The notes: a model not told the origin generated them from the sequence alone. Numbered from the stretch's first letter, positions 24,901 through 36,664 are shown. The stretch is 64,000 nucleotides of DNA from Spinacia oleracea (GCF_020520425.1 NC_079490.1:3224001-3288000), one strand, 5' to 3'. Made by a program: numbers and translations.

Positions 24901-27303
24901 TCTGCAACTCTAAAATCATCTAAATTTCTACAGAATCTCAATCGCATAGCATCGATCAGTACTACTCACTCAAAAAATCCAATTTCAAGACCAATATATA
25001 CTCTAACGAAATTCTGAAGCACAAACAATCTTAATCCATGCAAATATAGTAGTTCATATATAATCACACTCTTTTTATCAAAATAACCAGACATTTGTTA
25101 AAAACAATAATTTAGAAAAATCTAGGAACATGTAATAAAATATCTAGACTATCAACCTAAAGAAATATCTAAGAGTAGACAAACCTAGAACTATCTACAA
25201 AGGGAAGAAAGTAGAATAGTCTAGAGTATTGTAAGTCGGTGGAAACAACCAACATTGTAGTACTGTAAATATGGTGCATTGTAAAGCATGAGAATTGAAG
25301 AAGAATTTCCCACAAAAGTAAACTTTCTAACTCCTTTTCCATACTCTAGCATCATCAATATCATCTAATCAATTACCACCCAAAACACTAAACCCCACTA
25401 CACTATAAAAAACATGGAAGCAAATGTAGAAATTAGAACTTCACAGAACATCATTAGGATCGAAAAACACGAAACACTACTAACTTCATGTAAACAAAAT
25501 GAAAATTTTGAAAACTAATGGATTATGTCACCACTCACCACATTAAAAACCTTAAATTTGACTAGAATATGTAATAATAATGATTATTGCAACTCTAAAA
25601 TCATCCAAATTTCTACACAATCTCAATATCATGGCATTCATCAGTACTACTCTCTCGTAAACTTCAATTCAAGACCAAATTTACTCCCTCGATGGAATTT
25701 TCAAGCTCAAACAATCTTAATCAGTGCAAGTTTAGTAGTTTATATAATCACACATTTGTCACCAAAATAACCAGAAATTGATGCAAATAGGGAGATTGGA
25801 GAACAACAACAAAAGAAAATGACAGCAAATGTAGAAACTACGAACTTTTCATTATATTCATTAAAGTCATACTATTGCTGGAAGTTCTAGTGAGAAAAGT
25901 AAGGAAAAAGTGGAAAACGTGTGTTGTGGTATTTGTTCCACATGGGTAGAAATAATGGGAATAAGCGGAATAAAGTGGAATTGATAATTCTGACCGTTTT
26001 TTTGGCCGTTAAAACTTACGAACCTTCGCACTCATAATTTTTTACTTAGTCTTTGACTAAAAAGCAGAGCTACAACTTCATTGTTTTTGCCCGTTTTTTA
26101 TTGTTAGCTCTCATTACTTCTGATTACTTAATCCATCAAAATTTTGGTTCAATCCAAAACACAATTCACAATTTCCAAACCACGAAAAACGTTCATTGCT
26201 TCCTCTCGAATCGCACAAATTCTTATTTACAACTTTATTGTTTCTGCTCGTTTCTTATTGTTAGCTCTCGTTACTTCTGATTACTTAATCAATCAGATTT
26301 TCGTTTCAATCCAAAACACAACCTTTATACATGTAAAAGTTATCTATTTTTATTTAGTGATAAAAATTTTCATTTTAATAACAAAAATTTCTTCAAATCA
26401 CTAATTATATATAAAATTAATCATTTAACCCTTTAAAATGTTTAGAAAAAACTGGCGTAAAAGTTATGTTGGTGTAAAATAAATTTTTTTGTACACCTTG
26501 TGCATACAAGACCTTTTGCTCGAATTGCTCTAATTTTGGGCATATCTTCTGATTCCATCCAGTCTTGAAAGTGGGCATATCTTCTAAGTCTTTTAGTAAA
26601 TTGGGTATCCACGACGCAATCATTGTTCCATCAAATCGTTCATCAATCAGATAAGTTTGTTCTAATTTTTGTTATTATCGCAACAATTGACTGTTACAAC
26701 TCTAAAATCATCTTAATTTCTACCCAATATCAATCTTATAGCATTCATCCTGTTTCCAATGCTCAGCGGCTTGATCGAACCAAGCCTCCGCAATTTCATC
26801 TTTTTGTTATAGATTTCTGATTTCTATTCTACTGTTCGGAGGAACCAAAAGAGGTTAATCAAGCTCAAACAATCTACGAATTTATTACTCCAAAATTCAT
26901 ATAATCACACATTCACACGATGTAAATAGGTAAATTTTGAAGCTCCTACGAACTTAGTACTCCAAAATTCATATAATCACACATTCACAATAGAAAATAA
27001 TGATGCAAATTCAGAAACTACGAACTTTCTCAAAAAGAAAGAAGTTATCTACAGAAATGTAATAACAGTGGAGGAGAGAGAAAATTACAGTGACGAATCG
27101 ACCGATTTCGACGGAAGTGGAAGAGGCAAACACAGCTTCTGGCGACGAGACTTAGCGCGACCGAATTGACGGCATAAACTGGAAATTTTACCGATGAATG
27201 GAGAATTTGAGAATCGAGTCCAAATATAGTTGGAGTAAAGCAAAGTTAGGGTTCTGAAATTCCTCGATTCAGCGTCCTCTTGCGACGGCGATGCGACTTC
27301 CAT
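15904..27303 (-). CDS. DGS1: DGD1 SUPPRESSOR 1-like protein, mitochondrial (NCA2 domain)
   Basis: Mitochondrial outer-membrane protein of the NCA2 family. In Arabidopsis it affects galactolipid (DGDG) accumulation and associates with a mitochondrial contact-site lipoprotein complex. Fourteen exons, 5' to 3' on the minus strand: 27303-27089, 24714-24600, 24467-24264, 23870-23730, 23609-23448, 22367-22173, 21488-21388, 20442-20353, 19496-19424, 19262-19234, 19142-19019, 17923-17813, 16890-16790, 16021-15904. The sum is 1779 nt (592 codons), near the Arabidopsis length. Landmarks are LYSNYIWTR, FMIFERGPRALF, PSLLVTINGLF, ARAMLIQVQKLKLDIET and MERVYDCLLPSLKQ. Two membrane segments: about residues 291-310 (YTCGAVGLSVCSLWIV) and 460-483 (FAILAALPAFAVIVLSMILV). 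An in-frame ATG at 27334-27336 would add 11 residues; the inner ATG was chosen. The introns are filled with MITEs. Confidence 0.94.
16216..16602. mobile_element. hAT-type MITE in DGS1 intron 13
   Basis: The left end is TAAGATGG (one A fewer than the family) and the right end is CCATCTTTA. Flanking octamers TAGCCAAA and TGGCCAAT match at 6 of 8. The GC-rich interior carries 'ggcccggcccga'-type motifs, unlike the AT-rich intron around it. Confidence 0.65.
18103..18323. mobile_element. Stowaway-type MITE in DGS1 intron 11
   Basis: The ends CTCCCTCCGTCC and reversed CTCCCTCCGTCC are flanked by TA at 18101-18102 and 18324-18325. The centre contains four tandem units of about 25-30 bp around 'gtgtatgggaaagtg'. 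Confidence 0.85.
19758..20049. mobile_element. hAT-type MITE in DGS1 intron 8
   Basis: The right end is CCATCTTTA and the left end is diverged (GTAAATGAAAAGGCCC). Flanking octamers ACGCCCCG (19750-19757) and ACGCCCCC (20050-20057) match at 7 of 8. The interior has the GC-rich 'ggcccg/cacggg' composition of the TAAAGATGG family. Confidence 0.7.
20918..21098. mobile_element. MITE with 12-bp perfect inverted ends
   Basis: The ends GTATAAAAAGGC and GCCTTTTTATAC are exact reverse complements and enclose 157 bp rich in 'gcgc' motifs. No target duplication could be assigned, so the superfamily is unknown. It lies in intron 7 of DGS1. Confidence 0.5.
21791..21988. mobile_element. MITE with AGGCCTT ends
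   Basis: The left end AGGCCTTGTTCTCTTCA and reversed right end AGGCCTTATTATCTTCA match at 15 of 17. TA flanks each side. The interior is AT-rich with 'ttactgataaaattgatta'-type motifs. A TA target would fit Tc1/mariner, but the TIR resembles PIF/Harbinger; unresolved. It lies in intron 6 of DGS1. Confidence 0.5.
26070..26327 (+). repeat. Tandem duplication of about 158 bp spacing near DGS1 intron 1 start
   Basis: Segments 26070-26167 and 26228-26327 are about 88% alike by eye (TACAACTT, then CATTGTTTTTGCCCG versus TATTGTTTCTGCTCG, then TTATTGTTAGCTCTC). The second copy lies inside the left half of the Mutator-like element at 26214-26518, suggesting local rearrangement after insertion. Confidence 0.55.
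26214..26518. mobile_element. Mutator-like MITE, copy C (rearranged)
   Basis: It begins CACAAATTCTTATTTAC and ends ATACAAGACCTTTTG, as in copies A and B. Flanking 9-mers CTCGAATCG (26205-26213) and CTCGAATTG (26519-26527) match at 8 of 9. The left third of the interior is replaced by host-like sequence. The right palindrome is eroded. It lies in intron 1 of DGS1. Confidence 0.65.
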
Positions 27304-29073
27304 GGTGTTTCTCTCTCCTCTAGATTCGGAGGTCATGGCTGTGTTTTTGGCGCCGTTGACGATTACAAGCTGTTTTTCGCCGGAGTTTTTAACTGAGCAG
27401 GGGTTTAATAGTGAAGTTCATTTCTATTTGAGCATAAACATTTCGCTCCAAGGCATCATTTGTACTGGGCCCGTTATTTGTACTGTCGGTAAATATTACA
27501 CTGGGCTGGGCCGAGCCCATCTAAGTGCATAAGTAATTCACTAAATTCAGTACATCACACTATCCAGCATTCCAACCTATAATGGGTTATCACTTATCAG
27601 TTATCACTATTTTCGGTATTGGGTTATTGACTTAGGTTTGGGCGCATGGTCTAGGCTAGACCAGTCAAATCGGGTCTTTGATCGGTTATGAATGAGGTTT
27701 AATCGTTTCGAAGCATATAGGATGCAATGGTTCATAACTTGATACGTGGTTAGTGTCCGAACGGATTGAATGAGTAATATTTTTTCGGGTCACTTTTGAT
27801 TGTTGTTCGATTATATTTGGATTTGTTCAATTTTAGACAGCTCTAGCCTACAGTCCTACACATGACACACGAGTACGAATGACAACGGGTTAGATAGTTT
27901 TAGGTTATTGGATACAATGGTTCATAATTTCATATGGGGGTTAGTGCATCCATACCAATTGAATGAGCAAACATTTATTTTTTCAAGTCATTAAGACTTT
28001 GTTGGATTGTGGTTGGACAGGGTCAGCTTTTTGACAATTTTAGCCTATACGCGGCACACGAATAGGCTAGGAAAGGCGACGGGTCAGATAGTTTTGGATT
28101 TTACAAACTCCTTATCCATCTCACCTCTATTTGGGCTCATGTCTTTTAGAAATGAGATTCATACTCAAATTTATGTATTGAATTTATATGTGAATATTTT
28201 ACTTCATATCATGTTGAATTGAGTTGGATTCAAAGTATTTTATCTTTTAAGATCGCAAAAATTAAAACTTTAGAAAATATTTAAACTTTATGTTATTTTT
28301 AATTGATATTTTTTTTTTAATAACAGAAACATATTTATCATGTTCTTAAATTAAAATATACCTCTAATAGGGTCCAGATTCAGATCGGAACCTTTGTCAG
28401 ATAAAAGTCGAACTGAATTGTAATTACTAGACCTGATCAACATGTACATGAGCCCGACCATCCGACCCGTCCGCAATTTGGCGAGTTTGGGCAGATGTTT
28501 AGGCCCGATTTTCATGACCGGCCAGGCCCAAAATTTTAAAAAAAATTGACAGGTTTTAGGGAAAGTAAAAACTACATTTATATTTATGAATTTGGCTCGA
28601 CCCGAAAATGACCTGTATAGCTCGATGTTTTAGGCCCGAAATAGCGGGGTTGGCCATGATAAAATCGGCCCGAACTTTAGCCCGATCAGACATACATGCT
28701 AACTTTTTAAAGCTCCGGCCCGACCTGCCTTTTGATTAGGTCTAGTAATTACTACACACGAGGGGTAGAACCCACAAACACAAAACAGGACTAACATACA
28801 GTATGATAGTGAATTCAGGTTGGATCTTTGTCGCTTATATGATTATCGGATCTATATCACGCAAAAAGCCTGGATCACACAACTTACAACCGAACAAGGG
28901 CCGACCCGAGCTTTGGCAAAAAATTTGCTAAAGTTTGTGCCCGAAACCCACCATTTTTTTTACCATTTTCGGTCTAAGCCAAATTTATAACCAAATTTCC
29001 AGTTTTGGGCTACCCTATCTCCGTTGAGTTACCATGTCCATTAACCTAGAACACTACTCCGTGATAAATTAAA
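27304..29073. other. Gene-free flank upstream of DGS1
   Basis: The first few hundred bases probably hold the DGS1 promoter. Two diverged tandem copies of about 195 bp lie at about 27710-27905 and 27906-28110 ('aatggttcataactt' and 'aatggttcataattt', then 'gggttag' and 'ttgaatgag'). A hAT MITE at 28428-28744 is listed separately. No coding region is supported. Confidence 0.45.
28428..28744. mobile_element. hAT-type MITE, TAGACCTG family
   Basis: The ends TAGACCTGATCA and TGATTAGGTCTA form inverted repeats. They are flanked by a perfect 8-bp duplication GTAATTAC (28420-28427 and 28745-28752). The 317-bp interior is rich in 'ggcccga' motifs. Related members lie at 34070-34445 and 62460-62712. 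Confidence 0.85.
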
Positions 29074-30180
29074 TCTATACCTAATATTTAAAAAACAAAA
29101 CTATATATGAATAGATGACATATAACCATATATGAATAGATGACATGTATTCATTCTACCTCTTCCATTTTATTTGATCCCCCCTTAACATTCTATATTA
29201 ATTCATCATTTAATTTAATTTAATTTATATGAAGTATAACCTTCAAATTTTACCTCTATTTAATTAATATATCCCCACTAAAATCACAAACTCCCAAACA
29301 ATCTATACCTAGTATTTTTTTTATTTATTTAAAAACTCAAGCCATAGTTACATCACTGACATGTGTCACCTTCTCCATTATCTTCCTTTTTTTATTTTTT
29401 TATTTTTCCTTTTCTTTTTTGTTTGTCTCATTTTAATGTTAATTCAATACTTCCCAAAACATAAACAACTCAAAAGCACGCATAATAAAAATTTAGGTAT
29501 AATCACCAATCAATAAACTAAAATGAATTTGTGATTAATCAATTAATGTTTTGTGCCAATAAAAATAATATTTTATATCAGTACTGATACGTTATTACTT
29601 AATAGTCTTTTTAAATTTTTAACTTACAAAAATAATAAGAGTACAAGAAAACTAAACATCTTTTCCCAATTAACCATCAACCCCTCCTTCCAAGCCCCTT
29701 ATAAATAAATTTGACTACCAACCATTATTCGTTATATCATTCACACAACAAACTATATTACCCCGTACCAATTCATTGTACAATTTTCAAAGGTAATATG
29801 TTTGTACTTTATGTAAGTTCCTCTTTTCTACGGTATAATCTCAAATATTTTCATTTGTTTTGATTATGTTCATTGCTAAATATTTTTCTTTGCTATTTTA
29901 GAGAAATTATATTGTACGTTACATTATCCTTCAAAATTATACCATTGTCGTTGATTGTTTCCGTAAAATTTTGTTTGAAGTAATTTTATAATAATCGTAT
30001 CTTAATGTAAAGAAAGATTAATAGACATAAAATGGTTCTATTTACGCTAATCAAATATTTGTCGTAGCATAAACAAAAATTAATTTGTGATACCTCATCT
30101 AAAGTTTGTATTACGATCTGTTTAAGTTTTTCAAACAATTCATATAATATTCTCGTGCGTTGCACGGGTAAAATTGCTAG
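29074..30180 (+). mobile_element. Non-autonomous Helitron
   Basis: The 3' end has a hairpin CTCGTGC-gtt-GCACGGG (30152-30168), a nine-base spacer, CTAG (30177-30180) and then host T. The 5' end is TCTATACCTAATATTTAAAA after host A at 29073. A second TCTATACCTAG start at about 29308 suggests an older truncated or nested copy. AT-rich interior, no Rep/helicase gene. Confidence 0.7.
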
Positions 30181-30293
30181 TTAAAACTTAAAAAACGGTT
30201 AAACAACAACTACTAATTGTCCATTCTTTGAACGAGCTCAAAAAAAAAGGTAAAACCTAAACCGTATAAATCAATTGACTGTCGACCGACGAC

Positions 30294-30884
30294 CCCCTTC
30301 CTCCATTCCTCCTAAACCGCAGCCCATTATGGTTCACTGGTCCCCCCCCACCTGGTTTTGTTAAACTCAATTTCGATGGTTCTTCCAAATCTTCAACAGC
30401 TGCAGCTGGAATCATCCTTCGAGACTCTAATGGTATCACAATATCGGCTTGCACCTTCCACCTTGGGGACACTCAATCCTTCATAGCTGAAGCCTTGAGC
30501 CTTCACAAAGGTTTACAAGAAACTATCAAACTCAACATCCACAACATTCTTATAGAAGGTGATAACCTACTCGTCGTCAACTGCATCAAGAAGATATGGT
30601 CACCGCCCTGGAAGCTCTACAATATCATCAACGACATCCGCAATATCCTTACCAGCTTTGCAACATGGGAAATCAAGCACATTTACAGAGAAGCAAACAG
30701 AGCTGCAGATTGGATCGCCAATGTAGGACATCTAGTTACTGACTTTATGTACATAGAACCTTGTATTAGCCCAGAATTAACGTATATTCTTCATAGTGAT
30801 CGATATCTTAGGAGTTCCCCTCGTGCGGAGGGTCTCCTAAAATAATTTTTCTTACCAAAAATAAAATAAAAATAAAATAAAAAT
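30294..30884 (+). mobile_element. 5'-truncated LINE (L1-like) carrying an RNase H domain
   Basis: A 591-bp insertion is flanked by a perfect 14-bp target duplication TGTCGACCGACGAC (30280-30293 and 30885-30898). It ends in an A-rich tail (aaaataaaataaaa). The insert is one open frame from its first base to a TAA at 30843-30845 (183 codons). The frame reads GFVKLNFDGSSKS, SFIAEALSLHKGLQ, ILIEGDNLLVVN and REANRAADWIANVGHL, the plant RVT_3/RNase H-like fold found at the C-terminus of plant L1 ORF2. The catalytic D-E-D-D quartet is present (NFDGS, AEALSL, EGDN, ADWIA). No start codon, reverse transcriptase or promoter is included. Confidence 0.85.
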
Positions 30885-31054
30885 TGTCGACCGACGACGG
30901 AGGGAACATTGGCGTCCCACATCAGATACGAATATACGATCCATAATTCATACCGAGTAATACGGATTACAGAGCAGTTAAGCAAAGTATGCTTAACTTC
31001 TTTTCATCTCAAAGCAAGTTCGTTATTCGTTAATAATGTTTTTATTTTAAAATA

Positions 31055-31381
31055 CTCCCTCCGTCCCAGAATACTTGACCTGTTTTCCTTATCGGGCCGT
31101 CCCTTAATACTTGACCTGTTTCTAAAAATGGAAATATTATAACAATATTATATTATTTCTCACTCCATCCCTATTAGCCCACCTACCCCTACTCCATACA
31201 AAAAATAATTAAAAATTCAACCCTTACTCTCTCCCGACCCCACCTCTTAACCCACCTCCCACTAACTACATTAAAATAATACCCCACTATCAACTAATAC
31301 CTATTAAATTAAATAAGTCAATTCAAGTCCCTTAAACTCTGTGCCGGTCAAACCGGGTCGAGTATTCCGGGACGGAGGGAG
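31055..31381. mobile_element. Stowaway-type MITE upstream of the cystatin gene
   Basis: The ends CTCCCTCCGTCCCAGAATAC and reversed CTCCCTCCGTCCCGGAATAC are flanked by TA at 31053-31054 and 31382-31383. A closely similar copy in the opposite orientation lies at 57439-57766 (328 bp versus 327 bp). Confidence 0.9.
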
Positions 31382-31445
31382 TAATCATCTTAAGGTATGA
31401 CGTGGGACCTTATCCCTCTACAAGTCTACGTACAACCAATCGTAT

Positions 31446-31510
31446 AGTCAAACTCACAAAAAGTCAAAAAGTCAAACTCTCCCTGGATTCCCTCTCCATT
31501 TCTATAAATA
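31446..31510 (+). promoter_or_regulatory. Cystatin promoter: W-box cluster and TATA box
   Basis: Three AGTCAA hexamers (reverse-strand TTGACT, the WRKY-binding W-box core) lie at 31446-31451, 31462-31467 and 31470-31475. A TATA box TATAAATA follows at 31503-31510, about 97 bp before the ATG. A CCAAT pentamer lies just upstream at about 31436. The dead copies at 37.5 and 39.4 kb keep the surrounding sequence but have lost the AGTCAA triplet. Confidence 0.6.
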
Positions 31511-31606
31511 TCTTCATCATATACTGGGCTGCTATTAAGCAAACCCAGAATTCCCTCCATAACCAAAAGAAAAGAAAAGCTTCATTCAGATTTTAGAGAG
31601 AGAAAA

Positions 31607-33007
31607 ATGGCGTTAGTCGGAGGTATTAAGGAGAAAGAAGGATCAGCTAACAGTTTGGAAATCGAAACTCTTGCTCAATTTGCTATTGATGAACACAACA
31701 AAAAGGAGGTTTGCTTTTTTGCATCATAATTTTATTCCGATTTGATGTTTATTTAAAATTTGACGAATTCAATTGCAGATTAGTATGGTCGTGTGGATAA
31801 TATCTTGCTTGTTTGAATTTTTTATTGTCTCGTGAATTATTTCCAATTTGTGTTCGTTAATTTTGAATTTGAGTAACAATTGATTGGCGAATGAACCCTG
31901 ATTGTTCCTAATAGTTAATTTCAGTGATTGATGTTTTGTTTATTACAAATTCAATTGCAAATTAGTATGATCGTATGGATAATATCTTGTTTGGTTGTTT
32001 GAATTTGTTTTTGTTTCGTGAATTATTTCCAATTTGTGTTCGGTAATTTTGAATTTGAGTAACAATTGATTGCCGAATGGACCCTAATTGTTCTTGATTG
32101 TATATTTCAGTGGTTGATGATGAGGTAATATTGATTTTAATGGTGGATTATTGATCAGGGGTAAATCTGTCTTATGTAAACCTTGACTTTTATTGGGGTG
32201 TGCAGTTGATCACTGATCACTTCATAATCTGGAGTTAAAGTTGATGATTTTCAACAGAATATACAACTTTTTATTTCCTCAGATGCACATGGATTTGTAG
32301 CTATCATCTGATCAAAATTTCCGAATGTTTAGTTGTAAATAAAACAATACTTGTAGATTGGACCTATAATATCAGTAGAATTGATTTTATAGTTAATGAT
32401 AGTATTGAAAGTTGTGTGGTTTACTGGTTTTCAATGATAATGATGATAATTCTTTGGCGAGCTTCCAACTTTTGCAATTGAGGGAGTAACCTTTGGTTTG
32501 GTGTAAAACGTTATCATTCTTTGGAAACTATTTTCATTTTTCACTGAAAATGTTTTATGCCAAACAAACGGAGCCTTAACCGTTGTATAAAACCAAACAT
32601 CGAGCAAAAGGCTTGCTTGTTGATAATATGGTTCGTAAACGGTAGAATGTAGGGGAATCAATTATTTGGTGTTCTCATGTTTCTTAGAGTGAACCTTAAT
32701 CAAATGGGAACACACTTATTAATAATTTCGCTTGGATGATTAGGAGGTGGGATCATACAGGATAAATTGACGGAGTGTATTATTTTTTTCGCAGAATGCT
32801 TTACTCGAATTTCACAGGGTTGTAAATACTAAGGAACAGGTGGTTGCTGGTACTATCTACTATATTACTCTTGAGGCAACTGACGGTGACAAGAAGAAGA
32901 TTTATGAAGCAAAAATCTGGGTTAAGCCATGGGCGAACTTCAAGGAAGTGCAGGAATTCAAGTATGTTGGCGATGCTGATGCTCCAGCAGAGGGTTCTAG
33001 CAGCTAA
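31607..33007 (+). CDS. Phytocystatin (cysteine proteinase inhibitor)
   Basis: Tight, reversible inhibitor of papain-type (C1A) cysteine proteases, acting on endogenous vacuolar enzymes and on proteases of herbivores and pathogens. Exons 31607-31708 and 32795-33007 give 104 residues, the usual size for a single-domain phytocystatin. All three contact regions are visible: Gly5-Gly6 near the N-terminus, QVVAG at residues 49-53, and the PW pair at 79-80. The plant-specific helix signature is [10 protein letters not shown] at about 22-31. No signal peptide is apparent, so the product may be cytosolic. The intron sits after HNKKE, the conserved phytocystatin position. A 3'-UTR intron is likely: donor after 33038, acceptor before 34603, with the last exon running to about 34900. 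Dead relatives are at 37.6, 39.6-41.2 and 50.3 kb. Confidence 0.95.
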
Positions 33008-34069
33008 TTATGTAACTTCCATGTTACATCTGACAATGGTGAGTTACCTCTTGACCTGAATCTTAGTTATGTGGTTAAGAATTCGCTCTGCTGTTTGTCT
33101 ATTTTTGCATTCCGGAATTTCCAATTTATGCAGAAGTCTAGAAGATAAGATAAAGATGTATAGTTCAGTATGCTACTACATGCCTACATTCATGTTGTAA
33201 CATGTTACTAAATCTTTAGATTAAGGGTACCTACAGTAGTTTAATTCAAGTGAAACATTCAGAAGCGAACCAAAAAGTAAGAACCAATTTAAGAAGTCAT
33301 GTTAGATGACGGAAAGAGCAAGTCTTAGATGAGACCATCTTACACTAATATGTTGTGACTCTTGTGAGACATACTTTAATTACCCCCTATGTTTGGTATT
33401 AACTTAGGAAAGGAAATGGAAAGGAGATAAATACAAAGTGTTAGAAAATCTTAGTTGTTTGGAGATCAATCTTAGTTGTTTGGTATACCGTATACCTTAG
33501 AAAAGGAATCACTTGTAACAAAATGGGGATTGAAGAGAGTAACAATGTTGTTACCATAGGGTTGGGAGAGGTAACAAATGATGGTGTTTGTTACCCTTAA
33601 GAAATGGGTTGTATTATCACTCCTCTCATACCAAACATTAGGTAATGAAATAGTTATTTGATTCCATTTCAATCACTTAAAAACTCTAAACTAAACATGC
33701 TCTTAAAGTAATTTAGTCGCCTCTAGAATTGTGAGACACGGAAGTGTCTCATTCAAGACTTTGCCAATCATGAAGGATGTCATTTGTCTTGGCATCCGCG
33801 ACTAGGTTTTATCATCAAAGCACGGGGTTCTCTTATCTCTTGCTTTCTGTATGAATATGGGAGTCAAATGAACGATGGCATGGGCTGCTGATTTGGACAT
33901 TTGGTTTTTTGAAATGCTAATAATCCTGTTTTTTGGTTGAGAGATTGGCTTTTATTGTATTGTGCTGCAGGCAAAGGTTTACTACTTTACCGTTTTGCTT
34001 TTATCTACTTTTCTCCTAGAATAGTTTGTTCATCTTAGAAGAGGTGTGTGATCTTGCAAAAAATAAAAT

Positions 34070-34445
34070 TAGACCTGGTTATTGGGAGGGTTCGGTCGGG
34101 TCAAGGTCGGTGCGGGTCAAAAGTGGATCGGGTAATAAAAGGGTCAATTTTAGCGGGTCAATAATGAGCATGTCAAAGCAGGTCGTGGGTCAATAGCGGG
34201 CCTATAGTGTGCGGGTCATTAAACGAACAAGGAAAAATGAACAGAAAGAGAGGCGTATGTAATACGAAGCTATCCATTTAATTATTTATATCATACGGAG
34301 TAAGTATTTTAGTTTTCAAAATTATTGTGTTATAAGTTCAACCTTATATTGACCCTGTCCAATAAGAGCGCTACCCAATTAAAACCCCATTAACATGACC
34401 CAAACTCTAGACCCATTGGGCTAACCTGTCCAATAACCAGGTCTA
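34070..34445. mobile_element. hAT-like MITE, TAGACCTG family, in cystatin 3'-UTR intron
   Basis: The ends TAGACCTGGTTATTGG and CCAATAACCAGGTCTA are perfect 16-bp inverted repeats. The flanking octamers do not match, so the target duplication has decayed or one end has moved. The interior carries 'gggtcaa' and 'gcgggtc' motifs. Confidence 0.65.
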
Positions 34446-35037
34446 GTGTATATCTACATCAGAAAGTTATCGCTTTTCGTGTTCTTGGCTTTGACGTAGT
34501 TCAATGCATTCCTTTGTCACAGGTGTTTCACATGGTGTTCTTGTGTATCACCAAAACCATTGTTTCTTTGTACACTGAAGTTCTTCTCTTGTAATTTTGC
34601 AGGTCTCTGCCTCCGGTGATCATACTCAGTTTATTCCGAGTACATTGCGCTGCTAAGACCTGTTTGGAGTGTCATTTCCTATGTAGATCACTCTTCCTAA
34701 ACTATCATGTAACCGTTTTATCCTTTAATTCATTGGAGATGCATAAATGGATTATTGTTCTATACTCTGATCCATATGTCAAGTTCTTAATACTTTTATT
34801 AATGGAAGCATATAGTTGTTCCTCAGTAACTTTCAAGATCATCACAGCTTGGCCGGTGTATGTTGTTTTGTTGTTTAGGAATCATATTCGAACAGTTTAA
34901 CATAAAAAACTGCATACAGCGATACATAAAGTTTGATGTGGGTCGGGCTGAGGCATGGCCCAACCCGGTACAAAAAAGCCCTGCATGAGTGCCTGGCACA
35001 AGCACGTATCGGCAAGTTGGCCATGCCTAGCCCGCGT

Positions 35038-35910
35038 TAAAGATGGCATTGGGTCGGCCCGACCCATCTGAACACAAAAAGAGCACGACCCGTCAATGAC
35101 ACGGAAAAAGCACGACCCAACACGAGAACGAAGTTGTGGGCTGTGGCCTGGTCGCATATTTTTTTTAAAAAAGCACGATGAGGCACAATACGACAAAACA
35201 CACTAAATTGAGTAAAATTAGGTTTAGGCACGATGACTTGACCCGACCCGACAGGAGGGCATGTGGACCTGAGCCATATTTTTGAAATTTTCTGCTTGAC
35301 CCAACGCGTTACAAGTGGGTTTGACGTGGACTGGGCCCGTTCAACCGGCTTGACCCGGTCCATAACCCCACGGATACTTGTTGGCCGAATTTTAAGAGGG
35401 AGGTTGAAGTGTGTTCTAAACCCACTTGCCGTGTTTGCGTGGCTAAGCCAAAATTTACTTATTTTGACATGCTTAATCGTGTCAAGTCGTTCCATGCCTA
35501 CCCCGCATGGCCGCATGCCTCTAGATTCATGTTGGTCAATTTTTTTAAGAGGGAGGATAAGGTACATACCAAAACCGGCGTGCACATATCGTGCCTGCGG
35601 GGCTATCCCAAATTTTACTTATTTTTACATGCTTAATCGTGCCAGGCCGTGCCTTAATGTTCTTGTTAAAAAAGTGTTGCCCGAGTCCGATCCATGACTT
35701 AACATGTATAGTAACATGTCGATGTATTGTGCCAAGCCTTGTTGTTCTTGTAAGAAGAATGTGGTCCAAGTCCGACCCATAACCCAACGCGTACAACAAT
35801 GCGTTGTTACGTGTCGTGCCTATCATATGCCCATGCTGTTTTTTTTTTTGTTGTGTGATGGTTGGCGTTGCAAACTTGCAATGAGCCGGCCCGACCCAGT
35901 ACCATCTTTA
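35038..35910. mobile_element. Composite hAT-type element, TAAAGATGG family
   Basis: The ends TAAAGATGG and CCATCTTTA enclose about 870 bp, longer than other members. Inside, a unit of about 160 bp is repeated (35370-35530 and about 35530-35690) around 'acatgcttaatcgtg' and 'ttaagagggagg'. A further GC-rich half-element lies to the left, 34921-35037. The flanking octamers do not match, consistent with nesting or end loss. Confidence 0.5.
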
Positions 35911-36070
35911 ATTGAGTTGATTAATTAAATACTATAGTAACGGTACACGAGGCATAATTCGATTCCAAAGTGGATTATAGTGATTAAACTACTATCAAAG
36001 AGTTCTTTGATTCCAAATTGGATTAGTGGCTCACTTAATTCGAACCCAATACGAATCGCATAACCATTGA

Positions 36071-36664
<594 letters not shown>

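Noticed and set aside
27302-27532. Plus-strand frame MVFLSPLDSEVMAVFLAPLT divergent from DGS1
   Set aside because: Overlaps the DGS1 start and leader on the opposite strand, without domain or splice support.
33363-33710. MITE in the cystatin 3'-UTR intron region
   Set aside because: Weak inverted similarity ('tatgtttggtat' and 'ataccaaacat') but no clear ends or duplication.
35037-35585. Minus-strand 182-codon frame
   Set aside because: Falls wholly within GC-rich hAT MITE sequence; the frame is a composition artefact.
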